DNA from: a virus
Virus record (IMG/VR): IMGVR_UViG_3300022200_000020
Span: 1 to 64,000 of that record
DNA: 64,000 nt
Strand: one strand, 5' to 3'
Each line of letters begins with the position of its first letter. Within the stretch, counting starts at the first letter, position 1. The notes under the pieces were generated by a model. It made no database searches, had not been told where the DNA came from, and worked only from the letters and a program-made list of their open reading frames with translations. Positions 37,629 to 46,873 of the stretch are shown piece after piece. The translations under genes were made by a program, and so were the position numbers.

Positions 37629-38486
37629 ATGAAAATCGTTTTAAATAAATATTTAAATAAAATAAAATTTATCATAAAAAACGATAAAGTATTGTTTTTT
37701 CAGATAGTATTATTATTGTTATTATTATTAGTTATTTATCGTGGATTTCATCACTTACCTGATAAAACAGAAATAAATGAAATTCTCATGAATAGTAAAC
37801 AAAAAAACCTGTATATTATTGATGTTGGACATGGATATACAGGTGAATGTAAGGGTAATCATGTAAAATTGGAGGATGGTAGTTGTTTTTACGAATATCA
37901 ATATTGCTATGATCTTTATAAAAAGATAGACATTATGTTAAAAAAATCTAATATTTTTTCCATTTTATTAGATACTAATGTTTTAGTGCAAAACATGCCT
38001 ATTAATACAAGAGTAAGAGAGGTTAATAATATAGTAAGAAAAGTTAATAGAGCAAATATTACAACATTAGTGATTAGCTTACATGCAAATTATACTAGTA
38101 AAAACCCTGATGCAACAGGAGTTGAAGTTTATATAAACTTAGAAAAGCAAAAAAATATTTTAGATGCAAGTTTATATAATGAAGCAATGACAAATGCAGC
38201 CATACTTTTTGCTAATAACCTAGCTCATTATAGTGGACTACCATTAAGAAAGTCTAGGGGTAAGGAATATAAATTATCAGAATTAAGGCCAGAAGATTGC
38301 GGCATTTTAAAAAGAACAAAGTGCTATGCGATTTTAACAGAAAACGGTTTTTTCTCCAATGAGAAAGAAAGAAATAAAATGCAAACCGATAAATTTAAAA
38401 CAAATATTGCGTATGCACATTATGCCAGTATATGTGAAATAGAGGGAATTATCCCTTATCCTATAAATATTTTTTATGAACAATAA
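37629..38486 (+). CDS. N-acetylmuramoyl-L-alanine amidase (Amidase_3), membrane-anchored endolysin
   Basis: 285 residues. An N-terminal membrane segment (about 24-41, with a run of eight Leu residues) follows a basic start, so the enzyme is probably exported as a signal anchor. The zinc amidase motifs are DVGHGY (about 66), a Glu in YEYQYCYD (about 90), SLHAN (about 150) and the catalytic Glu in TENGFF (about 237). These enzymes cut the bond between muramic acid and the peptide stem, and this one is the likely lysis enzyme. Signal-anchor endolysins can leave the membrane when it depolarises; whether this one does is inference. Confidence 0.75.
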   Translation: MKIVLNKYLNKIKFIIKNDKVLFFQIVLLLLLLLVIYRGFHHLPDKTEINEILMNSKQKNLYIIDVGHGYTGECKGNHVKLEDGSCFYEYQYCYDLYKKIDIMLKKSNIFSILLDTNVLVQNMPINTRVREVNNIVRKVNRANITTLVISLHANYTSKNPDATGVEVYINLEKQKNILDASLYNEAMTNAAILFANNLAHYSGLPLRKSRGKEYKLSELRPEDCGILKRTKCYAILTENGFFSNEKERNKMQTDKFKTNIAYAHYASICEIEGIIPYPINIFYEQ

Positions 38487-38940
38487 CTTAAAAAAAGTAG
38501 AAGAATTTCAATTATTCTTTGGTAAACCAGTAAGAAAAAAACCTACATTAATTTCAAAACCAGAATTTGAGTTGAGGGTTAAACTTCTAAAAGAAGAATT
38601 ACAAGAATTAGAAGATGCTTATGAAGCAAATGATTTAATAGAAATTGCGGATGCGCTTATTGATATTGAATATATTTTGCATGGTACAACATTAGAAATG
38701 GGGTTTGGTGATTATAATGAAATTCTGTTTGATGAAGTACATTCTTCTAATATGAGTAAAGCCTGTGATACGTTAGATGAGGCTAACTTATCTATTTTGT
38801 CTTATAAGCAAAAAGGAGTAGAAACCTATTCCTTATATAAGGAAGAGTATGGCAAATATTTGATTTTGCGTAGTGAAGATAATAAAATTTTAAAATCAAT
38901 AAATTACAACGAAGCTAACTTAACTAATTTTTTTAACTAA
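38476..38940 (+). CDS. MazG/HisE-like nucleotide pyrophosphohydrolase
   Basis: 154 residues. The motif KEELQELEDAYEANDLIEIA (about 36-55) followed by DALIDIEY is the EExxE...ExxD arrangement of all-alpha NTP pyrophosphatases, which bind magnesium and hydrolyse non-canonical or surplus nucleotides. Asn in NMSK near residue 92 fits the family C-terminal motif. It overlaps the amidase by 11 bases. In phages it may clean the dNTP pool or lower the alarmone response. Confidence 0.65.
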   Translation: MNNNLKKVEEFQLFFGKPVRKKPTLISKPEFELRVKLLKEELQELEDAYEANDLIEIADALIDIEYILHGTTLEMGFGDYNEILFDEVHSSNMSKACDTLDEANLSILSYKQKGVETYSLYKEEYGKYLILRSEDNKILKSINYNEANLTNFFN

Positions 38941-38962
38941 ATTAATCAAAACTTTAATTTTT

Positions 38963-41080
38963 ATGAACAAACTTAATTTAAATGATGGTTCTTTCTTATA
39001 CCAAATGACTAGTGAGTTAAATACTCAGGTTGTTAAAGAAGAAAAACAAAAACATTATTGCATTGCAATAGATGTTAGTGGGTCGATGCATTATTCGCTT
39101 GAATCTATTCGAGAACATTTAGGAAATCAGATTGCAACGTCATTGGCTGAAAATGATTTGTTGTCTATTATCTATTATTCTTCTAATGGTGATTTTGGAC
39201 TTATCTTAGACCGTTTTATCTATAAGGGGATAGATTCTCTTATGTCGGCTAAAAATGCCGTCAAAATGCTTAAATCACGTAATTTAACTGGCTTTTGTGA
39301 TCCTTTGAAATTGGCAAAGAAAACTTTTACTCAATCTGAAACCAATATTTTTATTTTCATGAGTGACGGGTATGAAAATCAGAATTCAATTACCTCAGTA
39401 TTGAATGCAACATCTGATTTAGCATCTGTTGTTGATTATGGTATTGTTATTGAGTATGGAGATTACGCTAACCACGATTTGTTGCTAAAGATGGGTGATA
39501 TTTTAGGAACAACAATATATGCAAAAAATGTTCAGACCTATAATATTCAACTAGACACCATTGTTAAAGGAACATATTCTTCTAATACTATTAAAATTCC
39601 TAGTACAGATATTGAGCAAATTTTCTTTGTACAGGATGGATTAACAGTTGTTCCTAAGTTGGTAGATAACGAGTATATTATTCCTATTGACTTGGTGTAT
39701 TATGTTGTTTCATTTAATTCTAATTATGTACCAGCAAAAGAGATAAGTCAACTAAATCAAGGGTTACTGGGATTATGTTACATCAATGAATCTAAGCCTA
39801 GTAAAGTATGGGAATATTTGGGACAATTGGGTAGTATATCATTAATTGACCAATATTCTGGGGCCATTGGCAATCAAAAATTAAATGAGTTTCAACAAAA
39901 ACTTCTTTCTTATATTGTAGCTGAAACAGAACTATTTGAAGGCGGGTTTGACTTAAATTATTTACCACCATCTAATGAATTCAATCTTATTGATTTGTTA
40001 CAATTATTGAGTGAAGATGAAGAAACAAAAGTTTACACAAGAGATGATCGTTTTAACTATAGTAAGATTGGTTCATCTAAGGTTCAAACATCAACATTAG
40101 ATGAAGAGAATCCTTATAAGTTGGATTATGAATATGTTGACCTCATTGAAAAAGGTAATCCCTTGGAATTAGTATATAACTCATCTCGTGCAAACATTTC
40201 ATTTCAAGTTAATCATAAAGTTAGTGTTGATCTAACACCTGTTATTAATGCTAAAAAATTAGTAGGGTTGCCTGAAAAAGTGGAAACAATTATTTTTAGA
40301 AATTATACTATTGTAGCTGATTTAATTTTAAATCTAAAACAAATGGTTGTAACTACATCTGAAGAAACACTAAAAATCATTCCTACTGATTTGTATGAAA
40401 TTGTTAATGGTAGAGTAGTTTTGTTTTTAGATAAGTTATCGCTTACCAATCGTGATATGATTGCTAGTGTTGACATGGAAGCATTTGCAGAACAAGTCTT
40501 GGATGATAAAATGTTAGCTTATCGCCAACGTGTTTTTAATTCACTATCAAAAGAAAATGAAGTAAAATCATATTCTAATCCTTTTGTTGAAAAATATGGT
40601 GAAGAAGTGGCAAATCAATTATCAGAACTTGGAATTGGTAATAATGGTTTTTCTCCTAAAGTAGTTAGTGTGAGCGGTCAAGATATGTACTATGCTCCTG
40701 AAATTACTACTAAGGTAGCTGGGATACAATCAGTCCCAAGTTTGGATAATGTGATTAAAAAAGTAAATGAAAAAGGAGAAGCAAAATTAACTCCGGGTGA
40801 AACAATTCTTTATGGAATTTATAAAGAATACCTAACATTTATCTCTATGCCACATTATGTTAATTCTGCTGATCAAAAAGCATTATTAATCAGTTATTTG
40901 GAAACAGAACAAAAGTCTATCCGAAAAGTAAAGCGTAATATCCTTTATAATTTATCAAAATCAATTTTCGTAGCTTTGCTGAGTAAACAAAAAATTGACA
41001 ATGATCAGTATGAAGTAACAAAGGAAAATAATAAATTTTCTATCACAATTGACCAAAAGGTTAAAGAAGTGCTTATTTAA
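38963..41080 (+). CDS. von Willebrand factor A domain protein
   Basis: 705 residues. Residues about 30-220 form a VWA domain with a complete metal-ion-dependent adhesion site: DVSGSM (37-42), Thr of LTGFCDP (about 110) and SDGYEN (about 134). Such domains bind protein partners through a metal ion. The remaining about 480 residues are unassigned, rich in beta segments then helices. No signal peptide, so it is probably intracellular or in the virion. It lies next to the tail tube and 2.5 kb from the Clp-like AAA+ ATPase; AAA+/VWA pairs act as chaperones elsewhere, but a link here is only a suggestion. A strong bidirectional terminator follows. Confidence 0.7.
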   Translation: MNKLNLNDGSFLYQMTSELNTQVVKEEKQKHYCIAIDVSGSMHYSLESIREHLGNQIATSLAENDLLSIIYYSSNGDFGLILDRFIYKGIDSLMSAKNAVKMLKSRNLTGFCDPLKLAKKTFTQSETNIFIFMSDGYENQNSITSVLNATSDLASVVDYGIVIEYGDYANHDLLLKMGDILGTTIYAKNVQTYNIQLDTIVKGTYSSNTIKIPSTDIEQIFFVQDGLTVVPKLVDNEYIIPIDLVYYVVSFNSNYVPAKEISQLNQGLLGLCYINESKPSKVWEYLGQLGSISLIDQYSGAIGNQKLNEFQQKLLSYIVAETELFEGGFDLNYLPPSNEFNLIDLLQLLSEDEETKVYTRDDRFNYSKIGSSKVQTSTLDEENPYKLDYEYVDLIEKGNPLELVYNSSRANISFQVNHKVSVDLTPVINAKKLVGLPEKVETIIFRNYTIVADLILNLKQMVVTTSEETLKIIPTDLYEIVNGRVVLFLDKLSLTNRDMIASVDMEAFAEQVLDDKMLAYRQRVFNSLSKENEVKSYSNPFVEKYGEEVANQLSELGIGNNGFSPKVVSVSGQDMYYAPEITTKVAGIQSVPSLDNVIKKVNEKGEAKLTPGETILYGIYKEYLTFISMPHYVNSADQKALLISYLETEQKSIRKVKRNILYNLSKSIFVALLSKQKIDNDQYEVTKENNKFSITIDQKVKEVLI

Positions 41081-41090
41081 TATTACGTTG

Positions 41091-41122
41091 GGGGGAAAGA
41101 AGCTATTATTGTTCTTTCCCCC
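41091..41122. terminator. bidirectional intrinsic terminator
   Basis: An 11-base perfect stem (GGGGGAAAGAA / TTCTTTCCCCC) with a 10-base loop lies between the convergent VWA and tail-tube genes and is followed by AT-rich sequence in both directions. Confidence 0.75.
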
Positions 41123-41127
41123 ATATT

Positions 41128-41619
41128 TTAATAGAGTAATATACAACGCTGTGGTTGTATAGTAAAACTAAGTTCTATTACACCTTCTCCTTCCATCTCA
41201 TAGTCACCAAAACTGATTTCATCTACAAGAATACAATTCTCATATCTCCATACTGATATAGCAGTACCTGCGGGATCGAGAATTTCAAAATCAATATCTT
41301 TAGCATATCCAACTGCATAACCTGATCGACCTGTTACAGCTTCATGGTGTAATCTTTGCCATTCTATTAGTGCCTGAGTAGTAGATGGTGCAATAAAGTC
41401 ACGAGTAACCACTGACAGTGAACCCCAAACACTTTTACCAATAACATAAGTCTCAGTATTTAAGTACCCCATTACCACTTTATTATTTGTAACTTTAGGG
41501 GCTTGAAAACTTTTTATCATAAAAGGCAATATTCCTATATCATTAGGAAATCTAGCTACAAATCTATGCTTTTGTTTTGGTTCAGCTTGTATAGGGGCTT
41601 GAAATAGTAAATCAGCCAT
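41128..41619 (-). CDS. tail tube protein, T4 gp19-like
   Basis: 163 residues, the size of T4 gp19. The family pattern is visible: a KHRFVARFPNDIGILPFMIKSF start, VWGSLSVVTRDFI (about 64), the WQRLHHEAVTGRSGYAVGY helix-loop (about 88-106) and an ILDPAG...W segment followed by a beta-rich end. It forms the inner tube of a contractile tail, which shows that the phage is a myovirus. A CTATTTATA late-promoter motif precedes it by 13 bases. Confidence 0.8.
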   Translation of the reverse strand: MADLLFQAPIQAEPKQKHRFVARFPNDIGILPFMIKSFQAPKVTNNKVVMGYLNTETYVIGKSVWGSLSVVTRDFIAPSTTQALIEWQRLHHEAVTGRSGYAVGYAKDIDFEILDPAGTAISVWRYENCILVDEISFGDYEMEGEGVIELSFTIQPQRCILLY

Positions 41620-41632
41620 ATATTATTTTTTA

Positions 41633-41641
41633 TATAAATAG
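41633..41641 (-). promoter_or_regulatory. candidate late promoter CTATTTATA (tail tube)
   Basis: On the minus strand the motif reads AACTATTTATAT and ends 13 bases before the ATG of the tail tube gene. Confidence 0.55.
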
Positions 41642-41651
41642 TTATTATTAA

Positions 41652-42500
41652 TTATTTTGTATATTGGAATTTCATATATTTTTTAAAAATTTCTTCAAAG
41701 GCATCACTATCTAAAATTTTATAAACATGTATTCCAAACTTCTTTAGTTTAGTATCTGTAAATTTTAATTGATATAAGGCTCTTCCCATGTGGGGTATCA
41801 TTATTTCTGCACTAACATCAATGGCCTCATTTAAAGAAACTCCGTTCTTTAATACTTTAGTAAGAATAGTAATATCTGCATCTTCTATTTGAGATTTAAG
41901 CTCTCTTTTTAATTTAGTTGTTATTAATGGAAAATAATCTAATATGCCATCCATTAATTCATATCTTGCTCGTTGTTCTTTGTTACCTTTAGCTCGTAAC
42001 CAATTAATTCCTTTTTTTACCTGTTTTATTTGATCTTTAGTTTTATTACCATAGCTTTTTTCATTTATTGTTGCTAAATCTAAAATTTCAGGGATTTCAT
42101 TAACCATGAAAAATTGCATATTATTAATAATGTCTGCCTTAACTTTAGGTTGAGACAAATATTTTTCAATGGCTCCTTGGTAAGCAATATCTATTTTTTT
42201 CTCCCCACTAATATTTTTAAAAAAAGAAGGTTGAGAAGCATATATGTAATAATCTATAAATAATCTTGCGAAAAGTTTATAAAAATCTTGTGTTTTACCA
42301 TTCTCATAATCATTTAATACTTGTAATAAGCTTATTCTACTTGCTAAGGTAGGCATTTTTTTCTTTATATAATTTGAGAAATCACCACCAAAGATTTCCG
42401 CAATTTTTTTTATTATGTTTTTATTTAAATTACGCTGTTCGCTTGTAGATAATCTATCCATCAATGAATCTATAATTCCAGCTTCTACTAATATTTGCAT
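41652..42500 (-). CDS. hypothetical protein, 282 residues
   Basis: No family recognised. Almost entirely helical and basic (KKIAEIFGGDFSNYIKKKMP; RARYELMDGILDYFPLI). It is followed by the tail-tube gene, so it may be a virion or assembly protein. Its start is 1 base after the stop of the upstream 113-residue gene. Confidence 0.5.
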   Translation of the reverse strand: MQILVEAGIIDSLMDRLSTSEQRNLNKNIIKKIAEIFGGDFSNYIKKKMPTLASRISLLQVLNDYENGKTQDFYKLFARLFIDYYIYASQPSFFKNISGEKKIDIAYQGAIEKYLSQPKVKADIINNMQFFMVNEIPEILDLATINEKSYGNKTKDQIKQVKKGINWLRAKGNKEQRARYELMDGILDYFPLITTKLKRELKSQIEDADITILTKVLKNGVSLNEAIDVSAEIMIPHMGRALYQLKFTDTKLKKFGIHVYKILDSDAFEEIFKKYMKFQYTK

Positions 42501-42501
42501 T

Positions 42502-42843
42502 TTATTGTATAACGTTTATGATAATTTCTTCTTTTAAAGGTAAAATATATTGACCTTCTTCATTTATGATAATAATTTTCATTCGATATTTCCCTATTTT
42601 TTTTGTTAGTATTAATGGAATTTTGTAACTAAGAAAAAACTTATCTGGGCAATCATTACAATTAGGTACTTCTATTAATTTGACCTTTCCACATTTAACC
42701 AATGTTTTACAATTATCATATGTTTTAATTATAGATGATATTTCAGATGCTTTTAAAATATTTAAATAATCATTTTCGGTATATCTATTGAATACCAATT
42801 GCATATGAGGTAAATCACTATTTTGTCGTATGTAGAAATCCAC
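42502..42843 (-). CDS. hypothetical protein, 113 residues
   Basis: A GTG start is used, which lies only 6 bases from a CTATTTATA motif; an ATG at about residue 14 is the alternative start. Beta-rich with Cys at three to four positions, including NCNDCP (about 69-74). No family recognised. It heads a three-gene minus-strand group that ends with the tail tube. Confidence 0.45.
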   Translation of the reverse strand: MDFYIRQNSDLPHMQLVFNRYTENDYLNILKASEISSIIKTYDNCKTLVKCGKVKLIEVPNCNDCPDKFFLSYKIPLILTKKIGKYRMKIIIINEEGQYILPLKEEIIINVIQ

Positions 42844-42849
42844 TTTTTA

Positions 42850-42858
42850 TATAAATAG
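42850..42858 (-). promoter_or_regulatory. candidate late promoter CTATTTATA
   Basis: A minus-strand copy of the motif, back to back with a plus-strand copy at 42894-42902, in the 66-base gap between two divergent genes. Confidence 0.5.
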
Positions 42859-42893
42859 TTTTATATATTTTTATAACAACAATTTTTCATTAT

Positions 42894-42902
42894 CTATTTA
42901 TA
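42894..42902 (+). promoter_or_regulatory. candidate late promoter CTATTTATA
   Basis: A plus-strand copy 7 bases before the ATG at 42910. Together with the minus-strand copy it forms a divergent promoter pair. Confidence 0.5.
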
Positions 42903-42909
42903 TGTAAAG

Positions 42910-43602
42910 ATGTATAGGATTAATAAGAAAAAGTTGGCTGCTGCACTAAATGAAGCAGTATTACTTCAGAAAAAAAACTATAAAAATTTAACATTTGTTG
43001 ATGAGATTTTTAATTCATTTGATATACATATAGATAACATCAAGCATATTATTAGAGAGAGAAGTACAAACAATGCTAAAAGATTATATACATACCTTTT
43101 AGAAGAATGTAATTGTAGCAGCAGATATGATGATGTTGCACCTAAGTTAAATTATCCACCTGAGGAAACTATGCTATATGATGATGATGTCAATGAACAA
43201 TATGGAGATGAGTATTATGATGATGATTATAGCTCGGTAGACGATAATATAGAAAAAACAAGGGATGTTTTTCGTATTATTTATGACAGAGAACCAACAG
43301 ATGAAGAGTTAGAAGATTTTATGGATAGTGATATATTCCACGATTATATCAGAAGTGAAGAAGAATCAAGGGGAGATGCCCAGCATGATTTTAATCGAGA
43401 TATGGCCTTAGGAGAATCAAGTGATGAAGAAGATCAAACACCAAGTTTTTGGGCAGCATATAATGAATCTGTTAAAAAAATGAAAATAGCTAGAAAAAAA
43501 CTTAGTGAATCTGACGTATTAAAAATTAAGTCAGAAGGTTATGACGTTAAAGCTTTCGTGAATGAAGATGATATGATGGAATATGTTAAATCCCTAAAAT
43601 AG
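42910..43602 (+). CDS. hypothetical acidic protein, 230 residues
   Basis: No family recognised. The N-terminus is basic and helical, the centre (about 85-170) very acidic (YDDDVNEQYGDEYYDDDY), and the C-terminus (IKSEGYDVKAFVNEDDMMEY) resembles the KKGYVVES/KKGYIVEG ends of two genes in the head block. A late-promoter motif precedes it, so it may be a capsid core or assembly protein. Its last codons form one arm of the terminator hairpin at 43581-43615. Confidence 0.5.
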   Translation: MYRINKKKLAAALNEAVLLQKKNYKNLTFVDEIFNSFDIHIDNIKHIIRERSTNNAKRLYTYLLEECNCSSRYDDVAPKLNYPPEETMLYDDDVNEQYGDEYYDDDYSSVDDNIEKTRDVFRIIYDREPTDEELEDFMDSDIFHDYIRSEEESRGDAQHDFNRDMALGESSDEEDQTPSFWAAYNESVKKMKIARKKLSESDVLKIKSEGYDVKAFVNEDDMMEYVKSLK

Positions 43603-43615
43603 GGATTTAACATAT
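43581..43615. terminator. bidirectional terminator made from two overlapping gene ends
   Basis: A perfect 16-base stem (ATATGTTAAATCCCTA and its complement) with a 3-base loop spans the stop codons of the convergent 230-residue and Clp-like genes, which overlap by 9 bases. U-rich sequence follows on the plus strand. Confidence 0.7.
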
Positions 43616-45582
43616 AATTTTTTGTTTTCTTTTAAAAGGTTCTTAAAATTTCTAGCCGTCATTTTTTCATTAAATGCTTTTTGAATAATAGCACTAGTAA
43701 TTTTAAGACTATATATCTTAGCAAATTTTTTATAATCATTTAATAATAGCCCATCAAAGTTAATTATATTTGTTATTGCATCAGAAAAACTTTTAGTAAA
43801 ATATTTTTCAAGATTTATTACATTTTCGTTTTGTACATATGAAATAAGATTATTCTTATTAAGACTACTAATGAAAAATATAAAAGCGTTTTCAAATGAA
43901 AACTCATCTCCTTTACCATCTAATAATACACCATTTTCAAGAATACTAGAAAATAGATCAATAAAACTTGGGTGTGCCAATTCTATGTTTTCAACTATGA
44001 TAACAGTATTAGGATTATTATGTATATAATTAGTTAATAACCCACCCTCTGAATACCCAACATACCCTGCGCTTGCACCAATTAATTTGTTTATACTAAT
44101 CTTATCTGTGTATTCACTTGCATTAATTATCAATTTCTTTTTGTTACATAATTCATTGGCAATTAACGTGGCTAAATATTTTTTACCCATTCCTTTCTCG
44201 CCATTTAACAGGAATGATATAACTCCTGATTCATTTCCATTATTATATAGAGAAGAAATGATTTTTTGTACACCAAGTTCATTACCTGCATATTTCTTCA
44301 TAATATTATTATAACAGTCCTTATAAAATCTTTTACTATTTTTCACAATAGAAATATCATAATTATCTGTAAAAGTTGTTTCTATATCTTTCAAGGTGAC
44401 AATAACATTTTCAGTGGGGGCAGTTTTAATTTTTACTTTTGAGTAGGCACAGTCTAAAATTTCTAAAGCAGCATCAGGCATATATAGATCATTAAGGTAT
44501 TTTACTCCATTGTCATATATAGATTTCAATGCTTTTTCATTACATGAAAAATTGTTTGAGGCTGCAAAATTTTGCATAATTTTTATTGTAGTGTGTTCAT
44601 CAGTTTGATTGATTTGAATCTTACTAACTCTTCTCACAAAAGCTTTGTCTTTTTTTAAATGTCTGTTAAATTCATCATTAGTAGTTGCAAGAATCACCTG
44701 TAATTTACCCCTTGCCATTGGTTCTTTTAAAACATTTAAAATAGATAAACCATCTTCTCCACCTGCTCCATTAATCAATACATGAGCTTCATCGAAAAAT
44801 AAAACTATGTTTTCATTATCCTGAAAATCTTTTATTAAAAATTCAAGTTTTTTCTCCAAATCACCTCTAAATTTAGTTCCGCTTACTAATTTATTAACAT
44901 CAATGTGGAGAATTTTTTTATCTATGTAGTTTGGTAAACTTTCCACTATTTTAGTTTTACCAACCCCAGCCTGACCTACTAATAGTATATTACGTTTAGT
45001 AATTTTATTTAATATTTCTATGCATAGTTTTATTTCTCTATCTCTACCATATAAAATATTATTATTAGGGTTCAATTCAGAAAGATAATCTTTTTGGGGG
45101 CTAACTTTCTGAACAATTTCATCTTCTTCTGATAAAAAATCTTCTCCATCGTTGACAAATTCATTTTCAAAAAACACTTCTGACCCGCTAAGATTAAAAT
45201 CTTGTTCATACGTTTCAATAAATGTTTTTTGCGAAACGTTAAGATAATTAATTGCTCCGTAAGCAAGCCATCTCATATCAAATAGTTGTATAAAAATATC
45301 ATATACTGTTGCTTCATTAAAACATTCAAATGATGCCATGAATCTAATCAGTTCATCTGAATATTTTTGATCAGTAATTGGATATTTTTTTACATTTGCC
45401 TCTATTTTAGAAGTTACCATAGGTATTTTACTATCCAATCCCTCTAATGTATGAATAATAGTACTATAGCCTTCTGCTAATATAGAATACAAGAAAATCT
45501 CCGTGGTAACCACATTACTTTCAAAGATTGAAAAAGCCCATCTTTCAGAATCTTCCAATAAATTTTTTCCGTTTAGTATCAT
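43594..45582 (-). CDS. ClpA/ClpB-like AAA+ ATPase with two ATPase modules
   Basis: 662 residues. The first AAA+ module has Walker A GQAGVGKT (about 203-210), Walker B VLFFDEAH (about 262) and an arginine finger region (KAFVRRVSKI). The second has a poorer Walker A GEKGMGKK (about 462) and a Walker B-like VIIVENIE in which the usual Asp-Glu is Glu-Asn, so it may bind but not hydrolyse ATP. The first 170 residues resemble a Clp N-domain in place only. Clp proteins unfold or disaggregate proteins; here it could be a virion-assembly or host-takeover chaperone. It has its own host-type promoter. Confidence 0.75.
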   Translation of the reverse strand: MILNGKNLLEDSERWAFSIFESNVVTTEIFLYSILAEGYSTIIHTLEGLDSKIPMVTSKIEANVKKYPITDQKYSDELIRFMASFECFNEATVYDIFIQLFDMRWLAYGAINYLNVSQKTFIETYEQDFNLSGSEVFFENEFVNDGEDFLSEEDEIVQKVSPQKDYLSELNPNNNILYGRDREIKLCIEILNKITKRNILLVGQAGVGKTKIVESLPNYIDKKILHIDVNKLVSGTKFRGDLEKKLEFLIKDFQDNENIVLFFDEAHVLINGAGGEDGLSILNVLKEPMARGKLQVILATTNDEFNRHLKKDKAFVRRVSKIQINQTDEHTTIKIMQNFAASNNFSCNEKALKSIYDNGVKYLNDLYMPDAALEILDCAYSKVKIKTAPTENVIVTLKDIETTFTDNYDISIVKNSKRFYKDCYNNIMKKYAGNELGVQKIISSLYNNGNESGVISFLLNGEKGMGKKYLATLIANELCNKKKLIINASEYTDKISINKLIGASAGYVGYSEGGLLTNYIHNNPNTVIIVENIELAHPSFIDLFSSILENGVLLDGKGDEFSFENAFIFFISSLNKNNLISYVQNENVINLEKYFTKSFSDAITNIINFDGLLLNDYKKFAKIYSLKITSAIIQKAFNEKMTARNFKNLLKENKKLYVKSLF

Positions 45583-45604
45583 AAATATTTTATTATATTT
45601 ATCA

Positions 45605-45636
45605 CAAAGATATAAAAAAATGCTAGTATATACTAA
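45605..45636 (-). promoter_or_regulatory. Bacteroidota-type promoter of the Clp-like gene
   Basis: On the minus strand: TTAG (45636-45633), 20 bases, TATCTTTG (45612-45605), about 22 bases before the start codon. It overlaps the beginning of the divergent KTSC gene. Confidence 0.6.
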
Positions 45637-45946
45637 TAGAGATGAAGGTATTTTAGAAGAAAGTTACTTTTCATCATCTAATGTCCTATGTATCCGTTAT
45701 TTAGAAGTTGAAAAAATAATGGAAGTGTTATTTAATTCTGGAAGATTGTATACCTATCATGAAATACCCAGAGATTTCTTTATTAGAATTAGAATGGCTG
45801 ATAGCCAAGGAAGTAAAATTAACGAATTATTGGTAAAAAAACAAGTTGGTAAAAAATTATATAATGAAACATTGAGTGGAATAATTTCACCTGAAGATAT
45901 TGCAAAAATAAAAAATTTTATAAATGAGAAAAGTAATAAATTATGA
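45620..45946 (+). CDS. KTSC-domain protein
   Basis: 108 residues from the ATG giving MLVYTNRDEGILEESYF; upstream in-frame codons lie within the divergent Clp gene and were not used. The pattern SSNVLCIRYL...LFNSGRLYTYHEIP followed by ADSQGSKINELL matches the KTSC domain, a small module found alone in phages and fused to lysyl-tRNA synthetase or other enzymes; its role is unknown. It overlaps thymidylate synthase by 23 bases. Confidence 0.65.
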   Translation: MLVYTNRDEGILEESYFSSSNVLCIRYLEVEKIMEVLFNSGRLYTYHEIPRDFFIRIRMADSQGSKINELLVKKQVGKKLYNETLSGIISPEDIAKIKNFINEKSNKL

Positions 45947-46853
45947 AAATAGTTATATAAAACTATTAGAAACAATAATGGAAGATGGGTATGATCATGA
46001 TGACCGTACAAGCATTGGAAGAAAATCTATACAGGGTTATCAGATGACCATTGATATGAAAAAATCATTCCCCATGTTATCTTCAAAGTATGTTAATTTT
46101 AATAATATTAAATATGAATTATTTTGGTTCTTAGGTTATCACATGAATTTACCTGAGTATAAGTCTCTTAACCTTACAAATATAAAATATTTGGTTGATA
46201 ATAATGTAAATATTTGGAATGAATGGCCTCACCAAAATTATCTTAAACAGACGGGTAATTTCATATCATTAAAAACTTTTAAAGATAATATCAAAGAGGA
46301 TTTTGACTTTGCGAATAAATGGGGTAATTTAGGAAATGTATATGGAAAACAGTGGTTGAATTGGAATGGCACAAATCAAATAGAAAAAGTTATTGCCTCT
46401 ATTAAAAATAATCCTTTTTCCTCAAGGCATATAGTTTCTGCTTGGAATGTTGATGAATTAGGTGATATGTTATTACCACCTTGCCATAATATGTTTCAAT
46501 TTTTAGTAAATGATCAAAATGAGTTAAGCTGTATTTTTAATATGCGTTCGACAGATGTTTTTTTAGGATTACCATATAATATCGCATCTTATGCACTGTT
46601 ATTAGAGATAATAGCAAAACATTGTGGGATGGGGGTTAACTTATTAATTTATAATGGAGGTGACGTACATATATATCACAATCACTATGACGCTATCAAA
46701 CAACAATTATCGAATTATAATAATTTAAACAATACTCTAACTCCACAGTTAATTTTGCCAAATTATGAAAATATTAATGATATTAATATTAGTGAAATAT
46801 TCATACAAAATTACACACATAGTGGAGTAATAAAAGCACCTGTTGCAGTTTAA
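45924..46853 (+). CDS. thyA: thymidylate synthase (ThyA family)
   Basis: 309 residues. The catalytic Cys187 lies in LLPPCHNMFQF, the dUMP-binding segment is MRSTDVFLGLPYNIASYALL, and the later GGDVHIYHNH matches the family's folate-side motif. The Asn of LPYN is the residue that distinguishes dUMP users from dCMP hydroxymethylases (Asp in those), so the substrate is probably dUMP. The product is dTMP or, less likely, hydroxymethyl-dUMP. A dCMP deaminase encoded 4 kb away would supply dUMP. Confidence 0.8.
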   Translation: MRKVINYENSYIKLLETIMEDGYDHDDRTSIGRKSIQGYQMTIDMKKSFPMLSSKYVNFNNIKYELFWFLGYHMNLPEYKSLNLTNIKYLVDNNVNIWNEWPHQNYLKQTGNFISLKTFKDNIKEDFDFANKWGNLGNVYGKQWLNWNGTNQIEKVIASIKNNPFSSRHIVSAWNVDELGDMLLPPCHNMFQFLVNDQNELSCIFNMRSTDVFLGLPYNIASYALLLEIIAKHCGMGVNLLIYNGGDVHIYHNHYDAIKQQLSNYNNLNNTLTPQLILPNYENINDINISEIFIQNYTHSGVIKAPVAV

Positions 46854-46854
46854 A

Positions 46855-46863
46855 CTATTTATA
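46855..46863 (+). promoter_or_regulatory. candidate late promoter CTATTTATA (head block)
   Basis: AAACTATTTATA begins 2 bases after the thymidylate synthase stop and ends 10 bases before the ATG at 46874. Confidence 0.5.
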
Positions 46864-46873
46864 ATAAAATACA

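Noticed and set aside
45503-45619. Longer start for the KTSC gene
   Set aside because: The extra 39 codons lie inside the divergent Clp-like gene and do not match the KTSC family; the ATG at 45620 fits better.
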